The notes under the pieces were generated by a model. It was not told the origin of the DNA, did not search any database, and worked only from the letters and a program-made list of their open reading frames with translations. A stretch of DNA of 6,823 nt from an uncultured Eubacteriaceae bacterium (GTDB lineage: Bacteria > Bacillota > Clostridia > Lachnospirales > Lachnospiraceae), in the NCBI GenBank assembly GCA_945938055.1, contig CAMEUH010000130.1:1-6823 (forward strand). The letters run 5' to 3'. A program made the translations under genes and the position numbers. Below are positions 6,010 through 6,823 of the stretch, one piece after another. Position 1 is the stretch's first letter. Every line of letters starts with the position of its first letter.

Positions 6010-6726
6010 ATGGATCATACGAAAGAGCTTATTAAAAGAGCACAGGAGGGGGATAAGACTGCAAGAGACCGGCTTGTGGAAGAAAACATGGGGCTTGTGT
6101 ACAGCTCTGCAAGAAAATATTCGGGAAGAGGATATGAGCTGGAAGACATTATCCAGATTGGAGTCATTGGACTGATTAAAGGCATTGACCGTTTTGACCT
6201 TGGGATTGATGTAAAATTTTCCACTTATGCAGTTGTTATGATTATCGGGGAAATTAAGCGTTTTCTGCGTGATGATGGGATTGTAAAGGTATCCCGGAGC
6301 ATTAAGGAAAACGGACTCCGCATAAGACGTGCAAGGGAAGAGCTGGCAAATACCCTGATGCGGGAACCTACCATAGAGGAACTGGCACAGAAGGCAGAAA
6401 TCCCGGTAGAAGATGTCATAGTGGCACAGGATGCCCTGCAGGAAGTGGAATCCATTCATAAGACCATTTACCAGTCGGATGGAAATGAAATTTATCTTCT
6501 GGACAGGCTTTCGGGGGATAAGGATGAAAAGGAAGAATTGCTAAATCACATGCTGGTCAATTCCCTGCTTAGTGAACTTTCGGAAGATGAAAAGAAAATT
6601 ATCCAGATGCGATATTTTGAAAACAGAACCCAGACAGAGGTGGCAAAGGAATTTGGCATCAGTCAGGTGCAGGTAAGCAGACTGGAGAAGAAAATCCTGT
6701 TATCCATGAGGAAAAAGGTGGTGTGA
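6010..6726 (+). CDS. sigF: RNA polymerase sporulation sigma factor sigma-F (SpoIIAC)
   Basis: A 238-residue sigma-70-family protein that directs RNA polymerase to early forespore genes once released from SpoIIAB. Region 2 spans about 20-92, with the core-binding and -10-recognition segment DVKFSTYAVVMIIGEIKRFL (67-86) followed by RDDG and VKVSR. Region 3 lies at about 93-150 (IRRAREELANTL). Region 4 lies at about 185-235, with the helix-turn-helix QTEVAKEFGISQVQVSRLEK matching B. subtilis sigma-F nearly residue for residue. The N-terminus is about 17 residues shorter than in B. subtilis. Val76 replaces the Pro of the otherwise standard AVPMIIGEI. The start at 6010 follows AAAGGG (5995-6000), a modest site 9 bases upstream and 21 bases after spoIIAB. 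SigB and SigG are the alternatives, but gene order and region 4 favour sigma-F. Confidence 0.95.
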   Translation: MDHTKELIKRAQEGDKTARDRLVEENMGLVYSSARKYSGRGYELEDIIQIGVIGLIKGIDRFDLGIDVKFSTYAVVMIIGEIKRFLRDDGIVKVSRSIKENGLRIRRAREELANTLMREPTIEELAQKAEIPVEDVIVAQDALQEVESIHKTIYQSDGNEIYLLDRLSGDKDEKEELLNHMLVNSLLSELSEDEKKIIQMRYFENRTQTEVAKEFGISQVQVSRLEKKILLSMRKKVV

Positions 6727-6823
6727 AATCAGCAATAGTTCTGTTGCATTTAAGGAAAGACTGTTGTAAAATCCCATCTTTGACACTTTTTAGATTAAAA
6801 ATCGCCGCAATCGCAGACAGTTA
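6727..6823. other. Right-edge stretch with no callable gene
   Basis: About 97 bases after sigF. I see no complete gene, no convincing terminator hairpin and no usable promoter. A TTGACA at 6780-6785 lacks a matching -10 at 17 bases. On the minus strand two frames stay open for a few codons before stops, so the tail of a convergent gene could begin near the edge, but nothing in so short a segment identifies one. Confidence 0.4.

Noticed and set aside
5932..6459. Long open frame of 175 codons on the minus strand opposite spoIIAB/sigF
   Set aside because: It runs antisense to clearly conserved sigF sequence, has no recognisable domain and a Cys/Phe/Ser-rich composition typical of shadow frames.
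5255..6726. Alternative reading of the three-gene cluster as rsbV-rsbW-sigB (general stress)
   Set aside because: SpoIIAB and the sigma region 4 match the SpoIIA proteins closely, and the promoter is sigma-H-like rather than sigma-B-like.
6780..6785. TTGACA as a -35 box for a gene beyond the right edge
   Set aside because: The hexamer at 17 bases downstream is CGCCGC, not a -10; shorter-spaced AT-rich matches are weak.

Overview
The window looks like chromosomal DNA from an endospore-forming low-GC Firmicute of the class Clostridia, most likely Lachnospiraceae. The evidence is an AT-leaning composition, purine-rich GGAGG-type ribosome binding sites, and a complete spoIIA sporulation operon. 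The clostridial arrangement of folC, a small acidic protein and a zinc-ribbon/TPR membrane protein next to spoIIA is recalled, not searched.

Layout. (1) Positions 1-559, minus strand: the N-terminal 186 residues of an aldose 1-epimerase-like protein, whose C-terminus lies outside the window. (2) Positions 560-684: a divergent control region with an extended -10 element on each strand, a perfect 14-bp palindrome and further small dyads. (3) Positions 685-5134, plus strand: a tightly packed unit of a 524-residue coiled-coil protein of unknown function, folC (ATGA overlap), a 52-residue acidic protein, and a zinc-ribbon/TPR/single-TM/TPR protein. It is closed by a strong intrinsic terminator at 5152-5197. 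(4) Positions 5204-6726: a sigma-H-type promoter followed by spoIIAA, spoIIAB and sigF (spoIIAC). (5) Positions 6727-6823: about 100 bases in which nothing can be called.

How the genes work together. spoIIAA-spoIIAB-sigF encode the partner-switching module that starts forespore-specific transcription. SpoIIAB binds sigma-F and normally also phosphorylates SpoIIAA. Dephosphorylated SpoIIAA pulls SpoIIAB off sigma-F. The sigma-H-like promoter fits the usual timing at the onset of sporulation. The upstream unit is mixed: folate polyglutamylation plus three proteins of unknown function.

The most notable observation is inside spoIIA. SpoIIAB has Gly at position 46, where the B. subtilis protein and GHKL ATPases in general carry the catalytic Glu. 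Sigma-F has Val at position 76 in place of the usual Pro of the STYAVPMIIGEI motif. All three reading frames are intact and the phospho-acceptor Ser of SpoIIAA is kept, so the module may be rewired, relaxed, or affected by sequence error at one site. I found no mobile element, CRISPR array, tRNA or rRNA.
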